Shown here: one piece after another, positions 50,195 through 58,055 of the stretch
Numbering within the stretch: position 1 is the stretch's first letter
How the letters are laid out: each line of letters opens with the position of its first letter
Translations under genes and position numbers: made by a program
Notes under the pieces: model-generated
What the model saw: the letters and a program-made list of their open reading frames with translations, nothing else
Told to the model about the DNA's origin: nothing
Database searches by the model: none
Source: Myxococcus stipitatus DSM 14675
GTDB lineage: Bacteria > Myxococcota > Myxococcia > Myxococcales > Myxococcaceae
Reading direction: 5' to 3'
DNA length: 64,000 bases
NCBI RefSeq assembly: GCF_000331735.1
Contig: NC_020126.1
Coordinates: 7,071,501-7,135,500 of the forward strand

Positions 50195-51599
50195 GCGGCC
50201 CCGTCTCGAACGCCTCTGGAGCCTGCTGCTCGCACCGCGCGACATCGCGGCGCTGGTGGCGTTCCGGATGGCGCTCGGGCTGCTCATCACCGTCTCGTCC
50301 ATCCGCTTCCTGGCCTACGGCTGGGTGGACGTGCTGTTCACCCGCCCCCGCTTCCACTTCACCTACTGGGGCTTCGACTGGGTGCCCGCGCTGCCCGCGC
50401 CGTGGATGCACGCGGTGTTCGCCGCGCTCGGCGTGCTGGGCCTGTGTCTGACGGCGGGGCTGTTCTACCGGGTGACGACGGTGCTGCTCTTCGTCGCCTT
50501 CTCGTACGTCCAGCTCGTCGACGTCAGCAACTACCTGAACCACTACTATCTGGTGAGCCTGCTGCTCGGGCTGCTCATCTTCGTGCCCGCGCACCGCGCG
50601 TTCTCCATCGACGCGTGGCGCAAGCCCGCGCTGCGCAGCGAGACGCTGCCCGCGTGGTGCACGCTGCTGCTGCGCTTCCAGGTCACCGTCGTCTACGTGT
50701 TCGCGGGCCTGGCGAAGCTCACCGCCGACTGGCTCATCCACGCGCAGCCCCTCAACATCTGGCTGGCGGCTCGCACGAGCATGCCCTTCGTGGGCCCGCT
50801 GCTCGAGGAGCGTTGGGTGGCCTATGCCGCGGCCTGGTCGGGCTTCCTCTTCGACACCACCATCGCCGCGTTCCTGCTCTCGCGCCGGCTGCGTCCGTTC
50901 GCCTACGTCGTGGTGGTGGTCTTCCACGCCGCCACGTCCCTGCTGTTCCCCATCGGGATGTTCCCGTTCATCATGGTGACGGCGGCGCTCGTCTTCTTCG
51001 ACTCATCCTGGCCGCGCCGCATGGCCGCGCGCCTGCGGGGGGTGTCGCGCGCGGAGGGCATCGAGCCCCCGCCCGCTCCCGCGCCGCGAGTCCCCGGCTG
51101 GCAGGGCCAGGCGGCGCTGGGTGTGGTGCTGGCCTATGCGCTCCTCCAGGTGGCGATGCCGCTGCGCACGCACCTGTATGGCGGCAACGTGCTCTGGCAT
51201 GAGCAGGGCATGCGCTTCTCCTGGCGGGTGATGGCGCGCGAGAAGAACGGCAGCGTGACGTTCATCGTCATCCAGTCGGCCACGGGGCGCGAGTGGCACG
51301 TCTCCCCGGGGGAGTACCTCACGCGACTTCAAGAGCGGGAGATGTCCGTCCAGCCCGACCTCATCCTCCAGCTCGCGCGACACATCGCCCGCGACTTCGA
51401 GGCGCGAGGACTGGGCCCCGTCCAGGTGCACGCGGATGCGCGCGTGTCGTTGAACGGGCGCGCGGCGCAGCTGCTCGTGGACCCGGACGTGGACCTCGCG
51501 CGAGAGGTCGATGGCCTGGGCGCCAAGCCCTGGATTCTCCCCGCGCCCGACTCGCCGCCCATCCGGCTGCGCCCCACCCTGCGCGCGCAGGCGCACTGA
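50187..51599 (+). CDS. HTTM-domain membrane protein
   Basis: 470 residues. Residues about 15-290 are the HTTM (vitamin K-dependent gamma-carboxylase-like) membrane domain, with several helices and the block DVSNYLNHYYLVSLLLGLLI. A C-terminal soluble region (about 325-450) includes a carboxylase-like segment LWHEQGMRFSWRVMAREKNG. Starts inside the imelysin-like gene (8-bp overlap), so the two are co-translated. HTTM proteins next to imelysins are a recurring arrangement; the function is not established. Confidence 0.87.
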   Translation: MTERPRLERLWSLLLAPRDIAALVAFRMALGLLITVSSIRFLAYGWVDVLFTRPRFHFTYWGFDWVPALPAPWMHAVFAALGVLGLCLTAGLFYRVTTVLLFVAFSYVQLVDVSNYLNHYYLVSLLLGLLIFVPAHRAFSIDAWRKPALRSETLPAWCTLLLRFQVTVVYVFAGLAKLTADWLIHAQPLNIWLAARTSMPFVGPLLEERWVAYAAAWSGFLFDTTIAAFLLSRRLRPFAYVVVVVFHAATSLLFPIGMFPFIMVTAALVFFDSSWPRRMAARLRGVSRAEGIEPPPAPAPRVPGWQGQAALGVVLAYALLQVAMPLRTHLYGGNVLWHEQGMRFSWRVMAREKNGSVTFIVIQSATGREWHVSPGEYLTRLQEREMSVQPDLILQLARHIARDFEARGLGPVQVHADARVSLNGRAAQLLVDPDVDLAREVDGLGAKPWILPAPDSPPIRLRPTLRAQAH

Positions 51600-51737
51600 G
51601 CCTCGCCCGCCTGGCCGGTCTCCCGCCGAGGCTCCAACCCCTTGGATTCATGGAGCCGCTGGGGGGCTTTCATTGACGAGCCCGCCTCCCTGTTTACGTT
51701 TCTGAAGCCCCTGAGCGGCTGAAAGGAACGAGACGAC

Positions 51738-52715
51738 ATGGCTGACCCTGGCACCCGCGACACTTCCCGGAACGGCGGCGGACGTCCGGCGCTGCACGGC
51801 GGCGGTGGGTGGCACCGCCTGGGCAACGCCCTCAAGACGACGGTGCTGCTCGCGGGCCTCACCGCGCTGGTGCTCGTCATCGGCCAGCGACTGGGCGGCG
51901 CCCGAGGCCTGATGTTCGCCGGCTTCTTCGCCGTGGTGATGAACTTCGGCTCGTATTGGTTCAGCGACAAGATTGCCTTGGCCATCCACGGCGCGAAGCC
52001 GCTCCCCTACGAGCAGGCGCCCTGGCTGCACCAGATGGTGGAGCGGCTGGCCGCGCGCGCGGGCATGCCCAAGCCCAAGGTCTTCATCCTGCCCACGGCC
52101 GCACCCAATGCCTTCGCCACGGGCCGTAGCCCGAAGCATGCCGCCGTCGCGGTGACGTCCGGCCTCCTGCAGATCCTGGACAAGCGGGAGCTCGAAGGTG
52201 TGCTCGCGCATGAACTCGGCCACGTGCGCAACCGCGACACGCTCATCGGCACGGTGGCCGCCACGCTCGCCGGCATCATCAGCTACGCGGCGCAGACGCT
52301 CTTCTTCTTCGGCGGCTCCATGCTCAGCCGGAGCGATGACGAGGAGGGCGGTCTGGGCAACGCGTTCGCCAACCTGGGCCTGTTGCTGGTGGCGCCCGTC
52401 GCCGCCACCCTGTTGCAGCTCGCCGTGAGCCGCTCGCGCGAGTATGGCGCGGACGCGACGGGCGCCGAGCTGACTGGAGACCCGGATGCCCTGGCGGATG
52501 CGCTGCTGAAGCTGGAGCGCGGCGCGGAGCGGGTGCCCTACGACAGGGCCCCGGCGACGTCGCACCTGTTCATCGTCAACCCGCTGCACCACGGCGGCGT
52601 CATGTCGCTCTTCGCCACCCACCCGCCCATCCCGGAGCGCGTGCGCCGGCTGCGCGCCATGAGGGCGAGCACGGGCGGCTCCAGGTCGCGCGGCGGTTGG
52701 GAATACGCCTACTGA
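51738..52715 (+). CDS. M48-family (HtpX-like) membrane protease
   Basis: 325 residues. Zinc protease of membrane-protein quality control. HELGH motif at residues 158-162 (LAHELGHVRNRD), third ligand in the SREYGAD block, two N-terminal TM helices (about 35-75) and two more after the active site (about 168-190, 210-230). An extended Arg/Gly-rich N-terminus is unusual for HtpX. Stand-alone gene. Confidence 0.92.
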   Translation: MADPGTRDTSRNGGGRPALHGGGGWHRLGNALKTTVLLAGLTALVLVIGQRLGGARGLMFAGFFAVVMNFGSYWFSDKIALAIHGAKPLPYEQAPWLHQMVERLAARAGMPKPKVFILPTAAPNAFATGRSPKHAAVAVTSGLLQILDKRELEGVLAHELGHVRNRDTLIGTVAATLAGIISYAAQTLFFFGGSMLSRSDDEEGGLGNAFANLGLLLVAPVAATLLQLAVSRSREYGADATGAELTGDPDALADALLKLERGAERVPYDRAPATSHLFIVNPLHHGGVMSLFATHPPIPERVRRLRAMRASTGGSRSRGGWEYAY

Positions 52716-52751
52716 TGCAACAGGGTGGCGTGGGAGGACCGTCCTCCCGCG

Positions 52752-53579
52752 TCAGCCCACCGAGGCCGCCGCACCCGGTGGACCGAACGCGGCCTCGGGG
52801 TCCTCCAGCAGCTCCTTCAGCGCGGTGGCCAGCACGCCCGCGTGGAAGCCGTCGATGAAGCGGTGGTCGATGGACGCGTTGAGGCTCATCACCTTCCCCA
52901 CCACCACCCGCCCGTCCTCCACCACCGGCGTGTCACGCACGGCGCCGGGCGCCAGGAACACCGGCACCCGCGTGAAGGGCACCAGCGGCAGGTAGGCCCC
53001 ATCCAACCCGAGCGCGCCCACGTCCGTGACGATGGCGGCGCCAAACGCGTCCCTCGGCAGCCCGAAGCGGCCCAGGTCCAGGTTGAGCGTCACCGCCAGG
53101 AACGACACGCACCGGGTGAACAGCCCCACCAGCGGCGTGGGAATCCACTCGAGCCAGCGCCCCACCCGCGGCGTCGCCGACGCTCCGCGCCCGGCCTCCA
53201 GCACCTGGACGATGTCGCGCAGCCCCTTCTGGTCCGCGTCCTCCACCCGCACCGGAGCCCATTCCCCAGGCCCGCCGTCCGTCCGCAGCAGCGCGGACAC
53301 GGTGATGCGCTGGCGCAGGTAGATGCGGTGGAAGCGCAGCACCGCGTTGGCGTCCGGGCAGCGGCGCAGCGCCTGGGCCAGCGCCTTGAGCACCAGGTGG
53401 GTCACCGTCAGCTCCAGCCCCGTGCTCCGCCGGAAGGCCTCCATGTAGGCCAGCGCGCGGTCCATCCGCACCGTCAGCGTCCCGTAGACGGTGGGGTCAT
53501 AGGCCGTCTCCCAGCTCCCCACCGCCAGCTTGCGGAAGCTCGACACGCGCAGCTTGGGTCTCAGCTCCAGGTGGGCCAT
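52752..53579 (-). CDS. Stand-alone E2-type acyltransferase domain
   Basis: 275 residues from ATG 53579. It corresponds only to the catalytic domain of 2-oxoacid dehydrogenase E2 enzymes, with the active-site motif in SIDHRFIDGFHAG (H239, D243). There is no lipoyl domain and no E1/E3-binding domain. The CAT-like trimeric fold may therefore acylate a different acceptor than lipoyl-CoA. Frame extends 57 codons further, but ATG 53579 gives a compact protein. Converges with the M48 gene, 36 bp apart. Confidence 0.8.
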   Translation of the reverse strand: MAHLELRPKLRVSSFRKLAVGSWETAYDPTVYGTLTVRMDRALAYMEAFRRSTGLELTVTHLVLKALAQALRRCPDANAVLRFHRIYLRQRITVSALLRTDGGPGEWAPVRVEDADQKGLRDIVQVLEAGRGASATPRVGRWLEWIPTPLVGLFTRCVSFLAVTLNLDLGRFGLPRDAFGAAIVTDVGALGLDGAYLPLVPFTRVPVFLAPGAVRDTPVVEDGRVVVGKVMSLNASIDHRFIDGFHAGVLATALKELLEDPEAAFGPPGAAASVG

Positions 53580-53752
53580 GCGACGGGTGTACTCCAGGGG
53601 AGCGCGGGGCGGCGCAGCATCGCGGCTCCCGGCGAAGCGGGGAAGTCCCCGCCTGGACGGCTCCTCCCCGTGGGGGTGTGGATTTCCAGCGTGCACGGCG
53701 GGCGGGAACAGGGCATGGAGGCGCAAAACCCGGGGATAGCACCGGCCCACCC

Positions 53753-53780
53753 TTGACGGGCCTGTGCTGGGCGTTAGGCT
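53753..53780 (+). promoter_or_regulatory. Housekeeping-type promoter
   Basis: TTGACG (53753-53758), 16-bp spacer, TAGGCT (53775-53780). Start site near 53787, 33 nt ahead of the GTG of the coiled-coil gene. Confidence 0.5.
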
Positions 53781-53819
53781 GCCCCGCTTTTTGCAGATCC
53801 CTCCCGTGGAGGTCGTCCC

Positions 53820-54818
53820 GTGTTGGTCCTGGTCATCGCCCTGGCAGTCGGGCTCGCCATCTCTCTGTATTTCAATCTCTTCGGCGGCCCGAAGCAGGCC
53901 GCGCTCCCCTCCTCCTCTTCATCCTCCAATGCGCCCCGTGGCGACTTGGAAGCCGACCACAAGGCCGCGCGCGCGAAGGCGGAAGGTGAGCTGCTGCGGA
54001 AGCAGAAGGAACTGGATGAGCAGCGTGGGCAGCTCCAAGAGGTCAAGGAGCAGCTCAAGCAGGCCAAGCGCAAGATTTTCGAGACGAAGGAGTCCGACAA
54101 GGGCTCCCAGGACCTGGCCAAGGCGCGCGCCGAGGTGGAGCGCAACGCGTCCATCCAGCTCGAGCAGACCCGCCTGGAGCTGGCGCAGGTGCTCACCGAG
54201 AACCAGCGCCTGAAGACCGAGACCGAGGGCCGTGGCCGCCGCCGCGAGCCGCAGGCTCCGGCGCCCGTCGCCGCCCCGCAGCCCGCCGCGGCTCCCGCCC
54301 AGGAGGGTGAGGCCGCCGCCGCGCCCGTGGCCCCCGTCGCCGAGGCCCCCCGCGAGGACCGCACGCCCCGCCGCGTCATCCGCGAGCTGAGCGAGGCGGA
54401 CCGCGAGAAGATGGACCGCCTGGAGCAGGCCGCCGCCAAGGACCGCACGCGCGCCGTGGAGCTGGAGAAGGAAGTGCGCCGGGTCAAGGGCCGCGCGGAC
54501 ACGCAGCAGCGCGTCTACGCCGCGACCAAGGGCGACCTGGACCTGATGAAGGACAAGTACAAGGCGCTGGAGAAGCGCCTGAACCGGACCCTGCTGGAGC
54601 GCGACCTCATGCGCCGCGCCATCAAGGACCTGGAGAAGAAGTCCGGCATCCTGGCCGACCGCACCGAGCTCACCCCGGAGGAGATGGCCGCCAGCGACCA
54701 GCGCACCGAGGAGACCATCCGCGTGCGAGCCGAGTCCGAGACGCAGGCCGCCGCCCCGGAAGCGCCCGCTCCCGAGGCCACCGCCGACGCCGAGGCCAAG
54801 CCCGCGCAGCAGGCCTGA
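53820..54818 (+). CDS. Membrane-anchored coiled-coil protein
   Basis: 332 residues from GTG 53820, with GGAGGT 7 nt upstream. One N-terminal TM helix (LVLVIALAVGLAISLYFNLF) is followed by long charged coiled coils (about 45-140 and 195-285) separated by a Pro/Ala-rich linker (about 150-185). The C-terminal tail is Pro/Ala/Glu-rich. No catalytic motif. Probably a structural or scaffold protein at the inner membrane; role unknown. Confidence 0.8.
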   Translation: MLVLVIALAVGLAISLYFNLFGGPKQAALPSSSSSSNAPRGDLEADHKAARAKAEGELLRKQKELDEQRGQLQEVKEQLKQAKRKIFETKESDKGSQDLAKARAEVERNASIQLEQTRLELAQVLTENQRLKTETEGRGRRREPQAPAPVAAPQPAAAPAQEGEAAAAPVAPVAEAPREDRTPRRVIRELSEADREKMDRLEQAAAKDRTRAVELEKEVRRVKGRADTQQRVYAATKGDLDLMKDKYKALEKRLNRTLLERDLMRRAIKDLEKKSGILADRTELTPEEMAASDQRTEETIRVRAESETQAAAPEAPAPEATADAEAKPAQQA

Positions 54819-54863
54819 CGAAGACACCTTGTCGTGACGAGCCTGGGGCTCGGCCTTCCGGAA

Positions 54864-55364
54864 TCACTTCCGGGAGCCGGGCCCCTCGCCGTTCTCGGGC
54901 TCGAGCCCCAGCGCCGGTCCACACGTGTCCGCGGCGGAACAGCCCGCGCCCCCCGCGCGCAGGGCCAGCCCGGACTGCAGTTTCTGCATCAGCCGCTTGA
55001 GCTCGTGCAGCTCCGGCTCCGGGAGGAACTCGCCCAGCTCGCCGTCCTGCTCCCGCAGCGCGTCCATCAGCAGGTCCAGCTCGCGCACGCCCTCCGCCGT
55101 CAGCTCCAGGCGGAAGCACCGCCGGTCCGAGCCCGCACGCCGCACCACCATCCCATCTTCTTCCAGGCGGTCCACCAGCCGGCTCGCCGCGGGCGCGTCC
55201 ACCAACAGCCGCTCCGCGAGCGCCGCCTGCCGGCTCACTCCCTCGGAAATGACCTTCAGCGCCAGCAGTTGAGTGAATGGCCGACTTGTCCGCGCCCCGA
55301 GCTTCTCGGTGAGGTGGCGGCGGACGGTGCGACGCAGCGAGGCGAGTTGCTCCGCGAAGGTCAT
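54864..55364 (-). CDS. MarR-family transcriptional regulator
   Basis: 166 residues. Winged helix-turn-helix of MarR type: SRQAALAERLLVDAPAASRL (recognition helix) and the wing DGMVVRRAGSDRRCFRLELT. The C-terminal extension is Gly/Cys-containing (AGGAGCSAADTCG), so thiol sensing is possible. Divergent from the TolC/MFP/RND operon, the usual layout for its repressor. Confidence 0.92.
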   Translation of the reverse strand: MTFAEQLASLRRTVRRHLTEKLGARTSRPFTQLLALKVISEGVSRQAALAERLLVDAPAASRLVDRLEEDGMVVRRAGSDRRCFRLELTAEGVRELDLLMDALREQDGELGEFLPEPELHELKRLMQKLQSGLALRAGGAGCSAADTCGPALGLEPENGEGPGSRK

Positions 55365-55375
55365 CTCAGCCTACG

Positions 55376-55404
55376 AAATAGTTGTCGCCTACAATGGTTG
55401 TCAA
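55376..55404 (-). promoter_or_regulatory. marR promoter with overlapping operator-like dyads
   Basis: Leftward: TTGACA (55404-55399), 17-bp spacer, CTATTT (55381-55376). Start site would be about 5 nt before the marR ATG, so the mRNA may be nearly leaderless. Overlapping dyads TTGT-CGCCT-ACAA and ACAA-TGG-TTGT cover the spacer, and GTTGTC occurs twice 16 bp apart. This fits autorepression and control of the divergent efflux operon. Confidence 0.55.
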
Positions 55405-55478
55405 TTACATCGGCTGCGCGGTTGGCTGTTGGGGGGAGTCGATCCACACCTGTCGTCAACATTGCCTGGCCCCTTGGT

Positions 55479-56855
55479 ATGTCTTCCCCCACCGTCCTCC
55501 TCTTGGCGCTCGTCGCGAGCTCGACGCCTCCCGCGTCGAGTGCCCCCGTCCCTCCCCCCGTGCCGTTCCAGACGAAGGTGGAGGACCCCATGCTGGCCCC
55601 GGTCCCTCCCGCCTCGCAGCAGGTCGGCACCTGGGAGCAGGCGCTGGCCCTTGTCCGGGAGCGCTCCACGAACCTGCGGACCGCGGAGGCAGGCGTCCAG
55701 CGCGCCGAGGGCCGCTGGCGTCAGGCCCTGGCCGCGCTCCTGCCCAACGCCCGAGCCTCCGCGAGCGCCGCGCATGACTTCCTCAACTCGGACACGCCCG
55801 TGGGGGTGTTCGCCACGCCCGCGCTGGAGGGGCGCAAGCCCACCACGCCCATCGTCGGCACGGTCAGCGCGTCGCTGAGCCAGTCGCTGGTGGATGTGGG
55901 CGCGTGGCGCAACCTGTCCTCGAACGCCGCCGCCGAGCGTGGCGCGGTGGCGAGCCTCCAGGACATGCGCCGCCGGCTCACCCTGGGCCTGGCGCGCTCG
56001 CTCGTCGCCACGGTCGCGGCCGAGCGCGCCGCGGAGCTCAACCGCGTGGGCCTGCTCCAGGCGCTGGAGCGCTCCGCGTTGACGACGCGCTCGTTCGACC
56101 TGGGCGCCAGCAACCAGCTGGACGTGGTGCGGGTGAACCAGGATGTGGCGCTGGCGCGAGGCTCGCTCGTCGCGGGTGACGAACAGCTCCGCCGGGCGCG
56201 TGAGGCGCTGGGCATCGCCCTGGGCTTCGGCCACGCGGTGGGTGTGGCGTCGTCCTTCAACCTGAATGGGCTGATGGAGGATGCACGCAAGGCCTGCACG
56301 CCGCTGGAGGACCTGGAGTCCCGTCCGGACCTGGTGTCCGCGCGCGCGCAGGTGGAGTCCTCGCGCGACAGCCGACGGCAGGCCTCCGCGGGCTACCTGC
56401 CCACGTTGGGCCTGACGAGCAACCTTCAAGGCGTGACGACGGACCCGGACTTCGGCCGGTTCTCGTCGTGGAGCATCGCCGCCGTGCTGTCCGTCCCCAT
56501 TTGGGAAGGCGGCCTGCGCGGAGGGCTGGTGCGGGAGCGCGAGGGAATCGAGAAGCAGGCGGAGCAGACGCTGGAGAGCAACCGCCGCGATGCGTCCGTC
56601 GAGGTGGAGCAGGCCCGGCGCGGCGTGGACGTGGCACAAGCCCTGGTGAAGACGGCGTCGGAGTCACGCGAGCTCGCGGACCGGACGGACCGGCTCACCC
56701 GGCGCTCCTTTGAAGTGGGCCGAGGCAGCAGCCTTGAGCTGGTGCAGAGCGGAGCGGCCCTGCGCCAGGCGGAGTTGACGCTGGCGCTGCGCGAATTCGA
56801 GCTTGTCCAGGCGCGCCTGGACGCATTCTTGACGGAGGCCCGGTGCGACTGGTGA
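55479..56855 (+). CDS. TolC-family outer-membrane efflux protein
   Basis: 458 residues. Signal peptide (TVLLLALVASSTPPASSA) and two OEP repeats of long helices with connecting strands (for example SASLSQSLVDVGAWRNLSSN and WSIAAVLSVPIWEGGLRGGL). Forms the outer-membrane channel of the RND pump encoded downstream. The frame runs far upstream through the marR region, but ATG 55479 gives a proper signal peptide. Ribosome site weak. Confidence 0.9.
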   Translation: MSSPTVLLLALVASSTPPASSAPVPPPVPFQTKVEDPMLAPVPPASQQVGTWEQALALVRERSTNLRTAEAGVQRAEGRWRQALAALLPNARASASAAHDFLNSDTPVGVFATPALEGRKPTTPIVGTVSASLSQSLVDVGAWRNLSSNAAAERGAVASLQDMRRRLTLGLARSLVATVAAERAAELNRVGLLQALERSALTTRSFDLGASNQLDVVRVNQDVALARGSLVAGDEQLRRAREALGIALGFGHAVGVASSFNLNGLMEDARKACTPLEDLESRPDLVSARAQVESSRDSRRQASAGYLPTLGLTSNLQGVTTDPDFGRFSSWSIAAVLSVPIWEGGLRGGLVREREGIEKQAEQTLESNRRDASVEVEQARRGVDVAQALVKTASESRELADRTDRLTRRSFEVGRGSSLELVQSGAALRQAELTLALREFELVQARLDAFLTEARCDW

Positions 56856-57985
56856 AGCGGGTGCGCCCCCTGATGGCGCTGAAGATGACGTTGTGGAGTA
56901 CCGCCCTGCTGGTGGCCGCGGGGTGCGGGGGCAAGCCGCCTCCGCCCGCGGCCCCGCCTCCGCGCGAGGTGCAGGTGCTGACGCTGGCGCCCAGCGAGGT
57001 GCGGGACACCAGCGAGTACCTGGGCTCGCTCCTGTCGCGGCAGAACATCACGGTGCTTCCGCAGGTGGCCGGCTACGTGCGGCGCATCCACGTGAAGCCC
57101 GGCCAGAAGGTGGAGGCCGGGGCGACACTGCTGGAGGTCGACTCGCGCACCGAGACGGCCGCGCTCGACAGCGCCCAGGCCCAGCAGAGCTCGGCCGAGG
57201 TGAACAAGGAGCTGGCGCGCCGCACCTTCGCGCGCACGGAGGCGCTCTACAAGGAAGGCCTGGCCAGCGCGCAGGAGATGGAGCAAGGCCGCGCGCAGCT
57301 CGAGGCCTCCGAGGCCGCCGCCCGGTCCGCCGCCGCGCAGGTGGCCCAGCGCCAGGTGCAGCTGCAGTTCCACGCCGTGCGCGCGCCCTTCGCGGGCACG
57401 GTGGGCGACGTGCTGGTGCGCCTGGGTGACTTCGTGGGCGCCACCACGCCGTTGACCAGCATCGCGCAGGCGGACGTGCTGGAGGTCAGCGTGTCGCTGC
57501 CGTCGGAGCGGGCCCGCTCGCTCAAGCCGGACACGGTGCTGGAGGTGCTGGACTCGAAGGGCCAGGTGCTGCTCACCAGCCCGCTGTTCTTCGTCGCGCC
57601 GCAGGCGGACCCTCGCACGCAGTTGGTGGAGGTGAAGGCGGCCTTCCAGAACACGGTGGGCCTGCGCCCCAGCGAGCTGGTGCGCGCGCGCATCGTCTAC
57701 TCCAAGCGGGACGCGCTGCAGTTGCCCGCGCTCGCCGTGGTGCGCCTGAGCGGCCAGCCCTTCGCCATGGTGGTGCAGGAGAAGGAAGGCAAGACGGTGG
57801 TGGAGCGCCGCCCCATCACCCTGGGCTCGTTGGGTGAGATGGCCTACGTCATCGAGAGCGGACTGAAGCAGGGCGACCGGGTGGCCGTCTCGTCGCTCCA
57901 GGCCCTGCGCGACGGAATGGCCGTGAAGGTGAAGTCCTCCGACGCCGCCCCTGGCGCCGGTGCAGCCACGGCGGGCAGCCGCTGA
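56843..57985 (+). CDS. RND efflux periplasmic adaptor (MFP), lipoprotein
   Basis: 380 residues. GTG 56843 overlaps the tolC-like stop by 13 bp and has GGAGG 5 nt upstream; ATG 56873 would leave a shorter signal. Lipobox LVAAGC. Adaptor domains: barrel-sandwich VLPQVAGYVRRIHVKPGQKV and APFAGTVGDVLVRLGDFVG, helical hairpin between, then beta-barrel and membrane-proximal domains. Connects the TolC-like channel and the RND pump. Confidence 0.93.
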   Translation: MRLVKRVRPLMALKMTLWSTALLVAAGCGGKPPPPAAPPPREVQVLTLAPSEVRDTSEYLGSLLSRQNITVLPQVAGYVRRIHVKPGQKVEAGATLLEVDSRTETAALDSAQAQQSSAEVNKELARRTFARTEALYKEGLASAQEMEQGRAQLEASEAAARSAAAQVAQRQVQLQFHAVRAPFAGTVGDVLVRLGDFVGATTPLTSIAQADVLEVSVSLPSERARSLKPDTVLEVLDSKGQVLLTSPLFFVAPQADPRTQLVEVKAAFQNTVGLRPSELVRARIVYSKRDALQLPALAVVRLSGQPFAMVVQEKEGKTVVERRPITLGSLGEMAYVIESGLKQGDRVAVSSLQALRDGMAVKVKSSDAAPGAGAATAGSR

Positions 57986-58055
57986 GCAGGCCCGGGCCTC
58001 GCCGCACCCGCGCGCGAGGCCCGGCTGCCGTCACGAGAATGAGGGCCTGAACGCC

